Shown: positions 10,101-21,800 of the stretch, piece by piece
How positions within the stretch are numbered: the stretch's first letter is position 1
How the letters are laid out: every line of letters begins with the position of its first letter
From: Morinoia aosen
Lineage: Eukaryota; Arthropoda; Malacostraca; Amphipoda; Talitridae
Assembly (NCBI GenBank): GCA_030386875.1
Contig: CM059560.1
Span: forward strand, 44,930,757-44,994,756
Reading direction: 5' to 3'
DNA: 64,000 nucleotides
Program-made: the position numbers and the translations under genes
Notes under the pieces: model-generated
Database searches by the model: none
Told to the model about the DNA's origin: nothing
What the model saw: only the letters and a program-made list of their open reading frames with translations

Positions 10101-12383
10101 ATACCTTCAGTACTCCTTTGTGCGCTGTAGAGATACCTTCTGTACTCCTTTGTGCGCTGTAGAGATACCTCGTGTACTCCTTTGTACGTTCTAGAGATAT
10201 TTCCTGTACTCCTTTGTGCGCTGTAGAGATACCTTCTGTACACCTTTGTGCGCTGTAGAGATGCCTTCTGTACTCCTTTGCGCGCTGTAGAGATACCTTC
10301 TGTACTCCTTTGTACGCTGTAGAGATACCTTCTGTACTCCTTTGTGCGCTGTAGAGATACCTTCTGTACTCCTTTGTACGCTGTAGAGATACCTCGTGTA
10401 CTCCTTTGTACGTTCTAGAGGTATTTCCTGTACTCTTTTGTGCGCTGTAGAGATACCTTCTGTACTCCTTTGTGCGCTGTAGAGATACCTTCTGTACTCC
10501 TTTGTGCGCTGTAGAGATACCTTCTGTACTCCTTTGTGCGCTGTAGAGATACCTTCTGTACTCCTTTGTGCGCTATAGAGATACCTTCTGTAGTCCTTTG
10601 TGCGCTGTAGAGATACCTTCTGTACTCCTTTGTACGCTGTAGAGATTCCTTCTGTACTCCTTTGTGCGCTGTAGAGATACCTTCTGTACTCCTTTGTGCG
10701 CTGTAGAGATACCTTCTGTTCTCCTTTGTACGCTGTAGAGATACCTCGTGTACTCCTTTGTACGTTCTAGAGATATTTCCTGTACTCCTTTGTGCGCTGT
10801 AGAGATACCTTCTGTACTCCTTTGTGCGCTGTAGAGATACCTTCTGTACTCCTTTGTGCGCTGTAGAGATACCTTCTGTACTCCTTTGTACGCTGTAGAG
10901 ATACCTTCTGTACTCCTTTGTGCGCTGTAGAGATACCTTCTGTACTCCTTTGTACGCTGTAGAGATACCTCGTGTACTCCTCTGTACGTTCTAGAGATAT
11001 TTCCTGTACTCCTTTGTGCGCTGTAGAGATACCTTCTGTACTCCTTTGTGCGCTGTAGAGATACCTTCTGTACTCCTTTGTGCGCTGAAGAGATACCTTC
11101 TGTACTCCTTTGTACGCTGTAGAGATACCTTCTGTACTCCTTTGTGCGCTGTAGAGATACCTTCTGTACTCCTTTGTACGCTGTAGAGATACCTCGTGTA
11201 CTCCTTTGTACGTTCTAGAGATATTTCCTGTACTCCTTTGTGCGCTGTAAAGATACCTTCTGTACTCCTTTGTGCGCTGTAGAGATACCTTCTGTACTCC
11301 TTTGTACGCTGTAGAGATACCTTCTGTACTCCTTTGTGCGCTGTAGAGATACCTTCTGTACTCCTTTGTACGCTGTAGAGATACCTCGTGTACTCCTTTG
11401 TACGTTCTAGAGATATTTCCTGTACTCCTTTGTGCGCTGTAGAGATACCTTCTGTACTCCTTTGTGCGCTGTAGAGATACCTTCTGTACTCCTTTGTGCG
11501 CTGTTGAGATTACTTCTGTACTCCTTTGTGCGCTGTAGAGATACCTTCTGTACTCCTTTGTGCGCTGTAGAGATACCTTCTGTACTCCTTTGTGCGCTGT
11601 AGAGATACCTTCTGTACTCCTTTGTGCGCTGTAGAGATACCTTCTGTACTCCTTTGTACGCTGTAGAGATACCTCGTGTACTCCTTTGTGCGCTGTAGAG
11701 ATACCTTCTGTACTCCTTTGTGCGCTGTTGAGATACCTTCTGTACTCCTTTGTGCGCTGTAGAGATACCTTCTGTACTCCTTTGTGCGCTGTAGAGATAC
11801 CTTCTGTACTCCTTTGTGCGCTGTAGAGATACCTTCTGTACTCCTTTGTGCGCTGTAGAGATACCTTCTGTTCTCCTTTGTGCGCTGTAGAGATACCTCA
11901 TGTACTCCTTTGTACGCTGTAGAGATACCTTCTGCACTCCTTTGTACGCTGTAGAGATACCTCGTGTACTCCTTTGTGCGCTGTAGAGATACCTTCTGTA
12001 CTCCTTTGTACGCAGTAGAGATACCTCGTGTACTCCTTTGTACGTTCTAGAGATATTTCCTGTACTCCTTTGTGCGCTGTAGAGATACCTTCTGTACTCC
12101 TTTGTGCGCTGTAGAGATACCTTCTGTACTCCTTTGTGCGCTGTAGAGATACCTTCTGTACTCCTTTGTGCGCTGTAGAGATACCTTCTGTACTCCTTTG
12201 TGCGCTGTAGAGATACCTTCTGTACTCCTTTGTGCGCTGTAGAGATACCTCGTGTACTCCTTTGTACGCTGTAGAGATACCTTCTGTACTCCTTTGTGCG
12301 CTGTAGAGATACCTTCTGTACTCCTTTGAACGCTGTAGAGATACCTTCTGTACTCCTTTGTGCGCTGTAGAGCTACCTCGTGT
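7168..12383 (+). repeat. Higher-order repeat P, copy 1 (5,216 bp, 163 monomers)
   Basis: D units start at 7,168, 7,360, 7,584, 7,872, 8,096, 8,384, 8,640, 8,896, 9,120, 9,344, 9,568, 9,824, 9,984, 10,176, 10,400, 10,752, 10,976, 11,200, 11,392 and 12,032. From 7,584 the spacings are 9, 7, 9, 8, 8, 7, 7, 7, 8, 5, 6, 7, 11, 7, 7, 6, 20 and 11 monomers. Private variants serve as tags: 'gagctacctcg' (7,156), 'gagacccctt' (7,251), 'tgcactgtag' (7,401), 'gttctggag' (7,889), 'atatgtcc' (8,405), 'gagttacc' (9,877), 'tacaccttt' (10,239), 'gttgagattac' (11,503) and 'cctcatg' (11,900). All recur in later copies at constant offsets. Confidence 0.9.
9120..9343 (+). repeat. Clean 7-mer (224-bp) higher-order repeat D-A-A-A-B-A-C
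   Basis: Units start at 9,120 (D), 9,152, 9,184, 9,216 (A), 9,248 (B), 9,280 (A) and 9,312 (C), and the next D is at 9,344. The same order repeats at 9,344-9,567 and at other places in the P and X blocks, for example 46,112-46,335. This is the basic local higher-order unit of the array. Departures are made by adding or dropping A-type monomers. Confidence 0.9.
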
Positions 12384-13044
12384 ACTCCTTTGTACGTTCT
12401 AGAGATATTTCCTGTACTCCTTTGTGCGCTGTAGAGATTCCTTCTGTACTCCTTTGTGCGCTGTAGAGACCCCTTCTGTACTCCTTTGTGCGCTGTAGAG
12501 ATACCTTCTGTTCTCCTTTGTGCGCTGTAGAGATACCTTCTGTACTCCTTTGTGCGCTGTAGAGATACCTCGTGTACTCCTTTGTACGTTCTAGAGATAT
12601 TTCCTGTACTCCTTTGTGCACTGTAGAGATACCTTCTGTACTCCTTTGTGCGCTGTAGAGATACCTTCTGTACTCCTTTGCGCGCTGTAGAGATACCTTC
12701 TGTACTCCTTTGTACGCTGTAGAGATACCTTCTGTACTCCTTTGTGCGCTGTAGAGATACCTTCTGTACTCCTTTGTACGCTGTAGAGATACCTCGTGTA
12801 CTCCTTTGTACGTTCTAGAGATATTTCCTGTACTCCTTTGTGCGCTGTAGAGATACCTTCTGTACTCCTTTGTGCGCTGTAGAGATACCTTCTGTACTCC
12901 TTTGTGCGCTGTAGAGATACCTTCTGTACTCCTTTGTGCGCTGTAGAGATACCTTCTGTACTCCTTTGTACGCTGTAGAGATACCTTCTGTACTCCTTTG
13001 TGCGCTGTAGAGATACCTTCTGTACTCCTTTGTGCGCTGTAGAT

Positions 13045-15156
13045 ATACCTTCTGTACTTCTTTGTACGCTGTAGAGATATCTCGTGTACTCCTTTGTACG
13101 TTCTGGAGATATTTCCTGTACTCCTTTGTGCGCTGTAGAGATACCTTCTGTACTCCTTTGTGCGCTGTAGAGATACCTTCTGTACTCCTTTGTGCGCTGT
13201 AGAGATACCTTCTGTACTCCTTTGTACGCTGTAGAGATACCTTCTGTACTCCTTTGTACGCTGTAGAGATGCCTTCTGTACTCCTTTGTACGCTGTAGAG
13301 ATACCTCGTGTACTCCTTTGTACGTTCTAGAGATATTTCCTGTACTCCTTTGTGCGCTGTAGAGATACCTTCTGCACTCCTTTGTGCGCTGTAGAGATAC
13401 CTTCTGTACTCCTTTGTGCGCTGTAGAGATACCTTCTGTACTCCTTTGTACGCTGTAGAGATACCTTCTGTACTCCTTTGTGCGCTGTAGAGATACCTTC
13501 TGTACTCCTTTGTACGCTGTAGAGATACCTCGTGTACTCCTTTGTGCGCTGTAGAGATACCTTCTGTACTCCTTTGTACGCTGTAGAGATACCTCGTGTA
13601 CTCCTTTGTACGTTCTAGAGATATGTCCTGTACTCCTTTGTGCGCTGTAGAGATACCTTCTGTACTCCTCTGTGCGCTGTAAAGATACCTTCTGTACTCC
13701 TTTGTGCGCTGTAGAGATACCTTCTGTACTCCTTTGTACGCTGTAGAGATACCTTCTGTACTCCTTTGTGCGCTGTAGAGATACCTTCTGTACTCCTTTG
13801 TACGCTGTAGAGATACCTTCTGTACTCCTTTGTACGCTGTAGAGATACCTCGTGTACTCCTTTGTACGTTCTAGAGATATTTCCTGTACTCCTTTGTGCG
13901 CTGTAGAGATACCTTCTGTACTCCTTTGTGCGCTATAGAGATACCTTCTGTACTCCTTTTTGCGCTGTAGAGATACCTTCTGTACTCCTTTGTACGCTGT
14001 AGAGATACCTTCTGTACTCCTTTGTGCGCTGTAGAGATACCTTCTGTACTCCTTTGTACGCTGTAGAGATACCTTCTGTACTCCTTTGTACGGTGTAGAG
14101 ATACCTCGTGTACTCCTTTGTACGTTCTAGAGATATTTCCTGTACTCCCTTGTGCGCTGTAGAGATACCTTCTGTACTCCTTTGTGCGCTGTAGAGATAC
14201 CTTCTGTACTCCTTTGTACGCTGTAGAGATACCTTCTTTACTCCTTTGTGCGCTGTAGAGATACCTTCTGTACTCTTTTGTGCGCTGTAGAGATACCTTC
14301 TGTACTCCTTTGTACGCTGTAGAGATACCTCGTGTACTCCTTTGTACGTTCTAGAGATATTTCCTGTACTCCTTTGTGCGCTGTAGAGATACCTTCTGTA
14401 CTCCTTTGTGCGCTGTAGAGATACCTTCTGTACTCCTTTGTGCGCTGTAGAGATACCTTCTGTACTCCTTTGTACGCTGTAGAGATACCTTCTGTACTCC
14501 TTTGTGCGCTGTAGAGATACCTTCTGTACTCCTTTGTACGCTGTAGAGATACCTCGTGTACTCCTTTGTACGTTCTAGAGATATTTCCTGTACTCCTTTG
14601 TGCGCTGTAGAGATACCTTCTGTACTCCTTTGTGCGCTGTAGAGATACCTTCTGTACTCCTTTGTGCGCTGTAGAGATACTTTCTGTACTCCTTTGTACG
14701 CTGTAGAGATACCTTCTGTACTCCTTTGTGCGCTGTAGAGATACCTTCTGTACTCCTTTGTACGCTGTAGAGATACCTCGTGTACTCCTTTGTACGTTCT
14801 AGAGATATTTCCTGTACTCCTTTGTGCGCTGTAGAGATACTTTCTGTACTCCTTTGTGCGCTGTAGAGATACCTTCTGTACTCCTTTGTGCGCTGTAGAG
14901 ATACCTTCTGTACTCCTTTGTGCGCTGTGGAGATACCTTCTGTACTCCTTTGTACGCTGTAGAGATACCTTCTGTACTCCTTTGTGCGCTGTAGAGATAC
15001 CTTCTGTACTCCTTTGTACGCTGTAGAGATACCTCGTGTACTCCTTTGTACGTTCTAGAGATATTTCCTGTACTCCTTTGTGCGCTGTAGAGTTACCTTC
15101 TGTACTCCTTTGTGCGCTGTAGAGATACCTTCTGTACTCCTTTGTGCGCTGTAGAT
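13045..15156 (+). repeat. 2,112-bp tandem duplication within P2, first copy
   Basis: It corresponds to P1 from about 7,829 to 9,939. Tags in this copy are 'gttctggag' (13,105), 'atatgtcc' (13,625), 'gcgctatagag' (13,932), 'actcccttg' (14,145) and 'gagttacc' (15,093). Each recurs 2,112 bp (66 monomers) downstream. End points are good to one or two monomers. Confidence 0.87.
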
Positions 15157-17268
15157 ATACCTTCTGTACTTCTTTGTATGCTGTAGAGATACCTCGTGTA
15201 CTCCTTTGTACGTTCTGGAGATATTTCCTGTACTCCTTTGTGCGCTGTAGAGATACCTTCTGTACTCCTTTGTGCGCTGTAGAGATACCTTCTGTACTCC
15301 TTTGTGCGCTGTAGAGATACCTTCTGTACTCCTTTGTACGCTGTAGAGATACCTTCTGTACTCCTTTGTGCGCTGTAGAGATACCTTCTGTACTCCTTTG
15401 TACGCTGTAGAGATACCTCGTGTACTCCTTTGTACGTTCTAGAGATATTTCCTGTACTCCTTTGTGCGCTGTAGAGATACCTTCTGCACTCCTTTGTGCG
15501 CTGTAGAGATACCTTCTGTACTCCTTTGTGCGCTGTAGAGATACCTTCTGTACTCCTTTGTACGCTGTAGAGATACCTTCTGTACTCCTTTGTGCGCTGT
15601 AGAGATACCTTCTGTACTCCTTTGTACGCTGTAGAGATACCTCGTGTACTCCTTTGTGCGCTGTAGAGATACCTTCTGTACTCCTTTGTACGCTGTAGAG
15701 ATACCTCGTGTACTCCTTTGTACGTTCTAGAGATATGTCCTGTACTCCTTTGTGCGCTGTAGAGATACCTTCTGTACTCCTCTGTGCGCTGTAAAGATAC
15801 CTTCTGTACTCCTTTGTGCGCTGTAGAGATACCTTCTGTACTCCTTTGTACGCTGTAGAGATACCTTCTGTACTCCTTTGTGCGCTGTAGAGATACCTTC
15901 TGTACTCCTTTGTACGCTGTAGAGATACCTTCTGTACTCCTTTGTACGCTGTAGAGATACCTCGTGTACTCCTTTGTACGTTCTAGAGATATTTCCTGTA
16001 CTCCTTTGTGCGCTGTAGAGATACCTTCTGTACTCCTTTGTGCGCTATAGAGATACCTTCTGTACTCCTTTTTGCGCTGTAGAGATACCTTCTGTACTCC
16101 TTTGTACGCTGTAGAGATACCTTCTGTACTCCTTTGTGCGCTGTAGAGATACCTTCTGTACTCCTTTGTACGCTGTAGAGATACCTTCTGTACTCCTTTG
16201 TACGGTGTAGAGATACCTCGTGTACTCCTTTGTACGTTCTAGAGATATTTCCTGTACTCCCTTGTGCGCTGTAGAGATACCTTCTGTACTCCTTTGTGCG
16301 CTGTAGAGATACCTTCTGTACTCCTTTGTACGCTGTAGAGATACCTTCTTTACTCCTTTGTGCGCTGTAGAGATACCTTCTGTACTCTTTTGTGCGCTGT
16401 AGATATACCTTCTGTACTCCTTTGTACGCTGTAGAGATACCTCGTGTACTCCTTTGTACGTTCTAGAGATATTTCCTGTACTCCTTTGTGCGCTGTAGAG
16501 ATACCTTCTGTACTCCTTTGTGCGCTGTAGAGATACCTTCTGTACTCCTTTGTGCGCTGTAGAGATACCTTCTGTACTCCTTTGTACGCTGTAGAGATAC
16601 CTTCTGTACTCCTTTGTGCGCTGTAGAGATACCTTCTGTACTCCTTTGTACGCTGTAGAGATACCTCGTGTACTCCTTTGTACGTTCTAGAGATATTTCC
16701 TGTACTCCTTTGTGCGCTGTAGAGATACCTTCTGTACTCCTTTGTGCGCTGTAGAGATACCTTCTGTACTCCTTTGTGCGCTGTAGAGATACTTTCTGTA
16801 CTCCTTTGTACGCTGTAAAGATACCTTCTGTACTCCTTTGTGCGCTGTAGAGATACCTTCTGTACTCCTTTGTACGCTGTAGAGATACCTCGTGTACTCC
16901 TTTGTACGTTCTAGAGATATTTCCTGTACTCCTTTGTGCGCTGTAGAGATACTTTCTGTACTCCTTTGTGCGCTGTAGAGATACCTTCTGTACTCCTTTG
17001 TGCGCTGTAGAGATACCTTCTGTACTCCTTTGTGCGCTGTAGAGATACCTTCTGTACTCCTTTGTACGCTGTAGAGATACCTTCTGTACTCCTTTGTGCG
17101 CTGTAGAGATACCTTCTGTACTCCTTTGTACGCTGTAGAGATACCTCGTGTACTCCTTTGTACGTTCTAGAGATATTTCCTGTACTCCTTTGTGCGCTGT
17201 AGAGTTACCTTCTGTACTCCTTTGTGCGCTGTAGAGATACCTTCTGTACTCCTTTGTGCGCTGTAGAG
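15157..17268 (+). repeat. 2,112-bp tandem duplication within P2, second copy
   Basis: The same tags are at 15,217, 15,737, 16,044, 16,257 and 17,205, all exactly 2,112 bp after the first copy. It differs from the first copy by scattered single substitutions (for example 'tgtatgctg' at 15,177). Confidence 0.87.
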
Positions 17269-18880
17269 ATACCTTCTGTACTCCTTTGTACGCTGTAGAG
17301 ATACCTCGTGTACTCCTTTGTACGTTCTAGAGATATTTCCTGTACTCCTTTGTGCGCTGTAGAGATTCCTTCTGTACTCCTTTGTGCGCTGTAGAGATAC
17401 CTTCTGTACTCCTTTGTGCGCTGTAGAGATACCTTCAGTACTCCTTTGTGCGCTGTAGAGATACCTTCTGTACTCCTTTGTGCGCTGTAGAGATACCTCG
17501 TGTACTCCTTTGTACGTTCTAGAGATATTTCCTGTACTCCTTTGTGCGCTGTAGAGATACCTTCTGTACACCTTTGTGCGCTGTAGAGATGCCTTCTGTA
17601 CTCCTTTGCGCGCTGTAGAGATACCTTCTGTACTCCTTTGTACGCTGTAGAGATACCTTCTGTACTCCTTTGTGCGCTGTAGAGATACCTTCTGTACTCC
17701 TTTGTACGCTGTAGAGATACCTCGTGTACTCCTTTGTACGTTCTAGAGGTATTTCCTGTACTCTTTTGTGCGCTGTAGAGATACCTTCTGTACTCCTTTG
17801 TGCGCTGTAGAGATACCTTCTGTACTCCTTTGTGCGCTGTAGAGATACCTTCTGTACTCCTTTGTGCGCTGTAGAGATACCTTCTGTACTCCTTTGTGCG
17901 CTATAGAGATACCTTCTGTAGTCCTTTGTGCGCTGTAGAGATACCTTCTGTACTCCTTTGTACGCTGTAGAGATTCCTTCTGTACTCCTTTGTGCGCTGT
18001 AGAGATACCTTCTGTACTCCTTTGTGCGCTGTAGAGATACCTTCTGTTCTCCTTTGTACGCTGTAGAGATACCTCGTGTACTCCTTTGTACGTTCTAGAG
18101 ATATTTCCTGTACTCCTTTGTGCGCTGTAGAGATACCTTCTGTACTCCTTTGTGCGCTGTAGAGATACCTTCTGTACTCCTTTGTGCGCTGTAGAGATAC
18201 CTTCTGTACTCCTTTGTACGCTGTAGAGATACCTTCTGTACTCCTTTGTGCGCTGTAGAGATACCTTCTGTACTCCTTTGTACGCTGTAGAGATACCTCG
18301 TGTACTCCTCTGTACGTTCTAGAGATATTTCCTGTACTCCTTTGTGCGCTGTAGAGATACCTTCTGTACTCCTTTGTGCGCTGTAGAGATACCTTCTGTA
18401 CTCCTTTGTGCGCTGAAGAGATACCTTCTGTACTCCTTTGTACGCTGTAGAGATACCTTCTGTACTCCTTTGTGCGCTGTAGAGATACCTTCTGTACTCC
18501 TTTGTACGCTGTAGAGATACCTCGTGTACTCCTTTGTACGTTCTAGAGATATTTCCTGTACTCCTTTGCGCGCTGTAAAGATACCTTCTGTACTCCTTTG
18601 TGCGCTGTAGAGATACCTTCTGTACTCCTTTGTACGCTGTAGAGATACCTTCTGTACTCCTTTGTGCGCTGTAGAGATACCTTCTGTACTCCTTTGTACG
18701 CTGTAGAGATACCTCGTGTACTCCTTTGTACGTTCTAGAGATATTTCCTGTACTCCTTTGTGCGCTGTAGAGATACCTTCTGTACTCCTTTGTGCGCTGT
18801 AGAGATACCTTCTGTACTCCTTTGTGCGCTGTTGAGATTACTTCTGTACTCCTTTGTGCGCTGTAGAGATACCTTCTGTA

Positions 18881-21800
18881 CTCCTTTGTGCGCTGTAGAG
18901 ATACCTCGTGTACTCCTTTGTACGTTCTAGAGATATTTCCTGTACTCCTTTGTGCACTGTAGAGATACCTTCTGTACTCCTTTGTGCGCTGTAGAGATAC
19001 CTTCTGTACTCCTTTGCGCGCTGTAGAGATACCTTCTGTACTCCTTTGTACGCTGTAGAGATACCTTCTGTACTCCTTTGTGCGCTGTAGAGATACCTTC
19101 TGTACTCCTTTGTACGCTGTAGAGATACCTCGTGTACTCCTTTGTACGTTCTAGAGATATTTCCTGTACTCCTTTGTGCGCTGTAGAGATACCTTCTGTA
19201 CTCCTTTGTGCGCTGTAGAGATACCTTCTGTACTCCTTTGTGCGCTGTAGAGATACCTTCTGTACTCCTTTGTGCGCTGTAGAGATACCTTCTGTTCTCC
19301 TTTGTACGCTGTAGAGATACCTTTTGTACTCCTTTGTGCGCTGTAGAGATACCTTCTGTACTCCTTTGTGCGCTGTAGATATACCTTCTGTACTTCTTTG
19401 TACGCTGTAGAGATACCTCGTGTACTCCTTTGTACGTTCTGGAGATATTTCCTGTACTCCTTTGTGCGCTGTAGAGATACCTTCTGTACTCCTTTGTGCG
19501 CTGTAGAGATACCTTCTGTACTCCTTTGTGCGCTGTAGAGATACCTTCTGTACTCCTTTGTACGCTGTAGAGATACCTTCTGTACTCCTTTGTGCGCTGT
19601 AGAGATGCCTTCTGTACTCCTTTGTACGCTGTAGAGATACCTCGTGTACTCCTTTGTACGTTCTAGAGATATTTCCTGTACTCCTTTGTGCGCTGTAGAG
19701 ATACCTTCTGCACTCCTTTGTGCGCTGTAGAGATACCTTCTGTACTCCTTTGTGCGCTGTAGAGATACCTTCTGTACTCCTTTGTACGCTGTAGAGATAC
19801 CTTCTGTACTCCTTTGTGCGCTGTAGAGATACCTTCTGTACTCCTTTGTACGCTGTAGAGATACCTCGTGTACTCCTTTGTGCGCTGTAGAGATACCTTC
19901 TGTACTCCTTTGTACGCTGTAGAGATACCTCGTGTACTCCTTTGTACGTTCTAGAGATATGTCCTGTACTCCTTTGTGCGCTGTAGAGATACCTTCTGTA
20001 CTCCTCTGTGGGCTGTAAAGATACCTTCTGTACTCCTTTGTGCGCTGTAGAGATACCTTCTGTACTCCTTTGTACGCTGTAGAGATACCTTCTGTACTCC
20101 TTTGTGCGCTGTAGAGATACCTTCTGTACTCCTTTGTACGCTGTAGAGATACCTTCTGTACTCCTTTGTGCGCTGTAGAGATACCTCGTGTACTCCTTTG
20201 TACGTTCTAGAGATATTTCCTGTACTCCTTTGTGCGCTGTAGAGATACCTTCTGTACTCCTTTGTGCGCTATAGAGATACCTTCTGTACTCCTTTTTGCG
20301 CTGTAGAGATACCTTCTGTACTCCTTTGTACGCTGTAGAGATACCTTCTGTACTCCTTTGTGCGCTGTAGAGATACCTTCTGTACTCCTTTGTACGCTGT
20401 AGAGATACCTTCTGTACTCCTTTGTACGGTGTAGAGATACCTCGTGTACTCCTTTGTACGTTCTAGAGATATTTCCTGTACTCCCTTGTGCGCTGTAGAG
20501 ATACCTTCTGTACTCCTTTGTGCGCTGTAGAGATACCTTCTGTACTCCTTTGTACGCTGTAGAGATACCTTCTTTACTCCTTTGTGCGCTGTAGAGATAC
20601 CTTCTGTACTCTTTTGTGCGCTGTAGAGATACCTTCTGTACTCCTTTGTACGCTGTAGAGATACCTCGTGTACTCCTTTGTACGTTCTAGAGATATTTCC
20701 TGTACTCCTTTGTGCGCTGTAGAGATACCTTCTGTACTCCTTTGTGCGCTGTAGAGATACCTTCTGTACTCCTTTGTGCGCTGTAGAGATACCTTCTGTA
20801 CTCCTTTGTACGCTGTAGAGATACCTTCTGTACTCCTTTGTGCGCTGTAGAGATACCTTCTGTACTCCTTTGTACGCTGTAGAGATACCTCGTGTACTCC
20901 TTTGTACGTTCTAGAGATATTTCCTGTACTCCTTTGTGCGCTGTAGAGATACCTTCTGTACTCCTTTGTGCGCTGTAGAGATACCTTCTGTACTCCTTTG
21001 TGCGCTGTAGAGATACTTTCTGTACTCCTTTGTACGCTGTAGAGATACCTTCTGTACTCTTTTGTGCGCTGTAGACATACCTTCTGTACTCCTTTGTACG
21101 CTGTAGAGATACCTCGTGTACTCCTTTGTACGTTCTAGAGATATTTCCTGTACTCCTTTGTGCGCTGTAGAGATACTTTCTGTACTCCTTTGTGCGCTGT
21201 AGAGATACCTTCTGTACTCCTTTGTGCGCTGTAGAGATACCTTCTGTACTCCTTTGTGCGCTGTGGAGATACCTTCTGTACTCCTTTGTACGCTGTAGAG
21301 ATACCTTCTGTACTCCTTTGTGCGCTGTAGAGATACCTTCTGTACTCCTTTGTACGCTGTAGAGATACCTCGTGTACTCCTTTGTACGTTCTAGAGATAT
21401 TTCCTGTACTCCTTTGTGCGCTGTAGAGTTACCTTCTGTACTCCTTTGTGCGCTGTAGAGATACCTTCTGTACTCCTTTGTGCGCTGTAGAGATACCTTC
21501 TGTACTCCTTTGTACGCTGTAGAGATACCTCGTGTACTCCTTTGTACGTTCTAGAGATATTTCCTGTACTCCTTTGTGCGCTGTAGAGATTCCTTCTGTA
21601 CTCCTTTGTGCGCTGTAGAGATACCTTCTGTACTCCTTTGTGCGCTGTAGAGATACCTTCTGTACTCCTTTGTGCGCTGTAGAGATACCTTCTGTACTCC
21701 TTTGTGCGCTGTAGAGATACCTCGTGTACTCCTTTGTACGTTCTAGAGATATTTCCTGTACTCCTTTGTGCGCTGTAGAGATACCTTCTGTACACCTTTG

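Larger units (their letters stand above)
12384..18880 (+). repeat. Higher-order repeat P, copy 2, with internal duplication
   Basis: The copy begins 5,216 bp after P1; tags recur at 12,470 ('gagacccc'), 12,617 ('tgcact'), 13,105 ('ggag') and 13,625 ('atatgtcc'). After the 'gagttacc' tag at 15,093 it jumps back to the P1-7,830 equivalent and reads the same 2,112 bp again. It then continues at an offset of 7,328 bp from P1 (tags at 17,205, 17,567, 17,746, 18,057 and 18,831). It stops after the 'gttgagattac' tag, so the tail of P1 (11,560-12,240) is missing. Confidence 0.87.
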
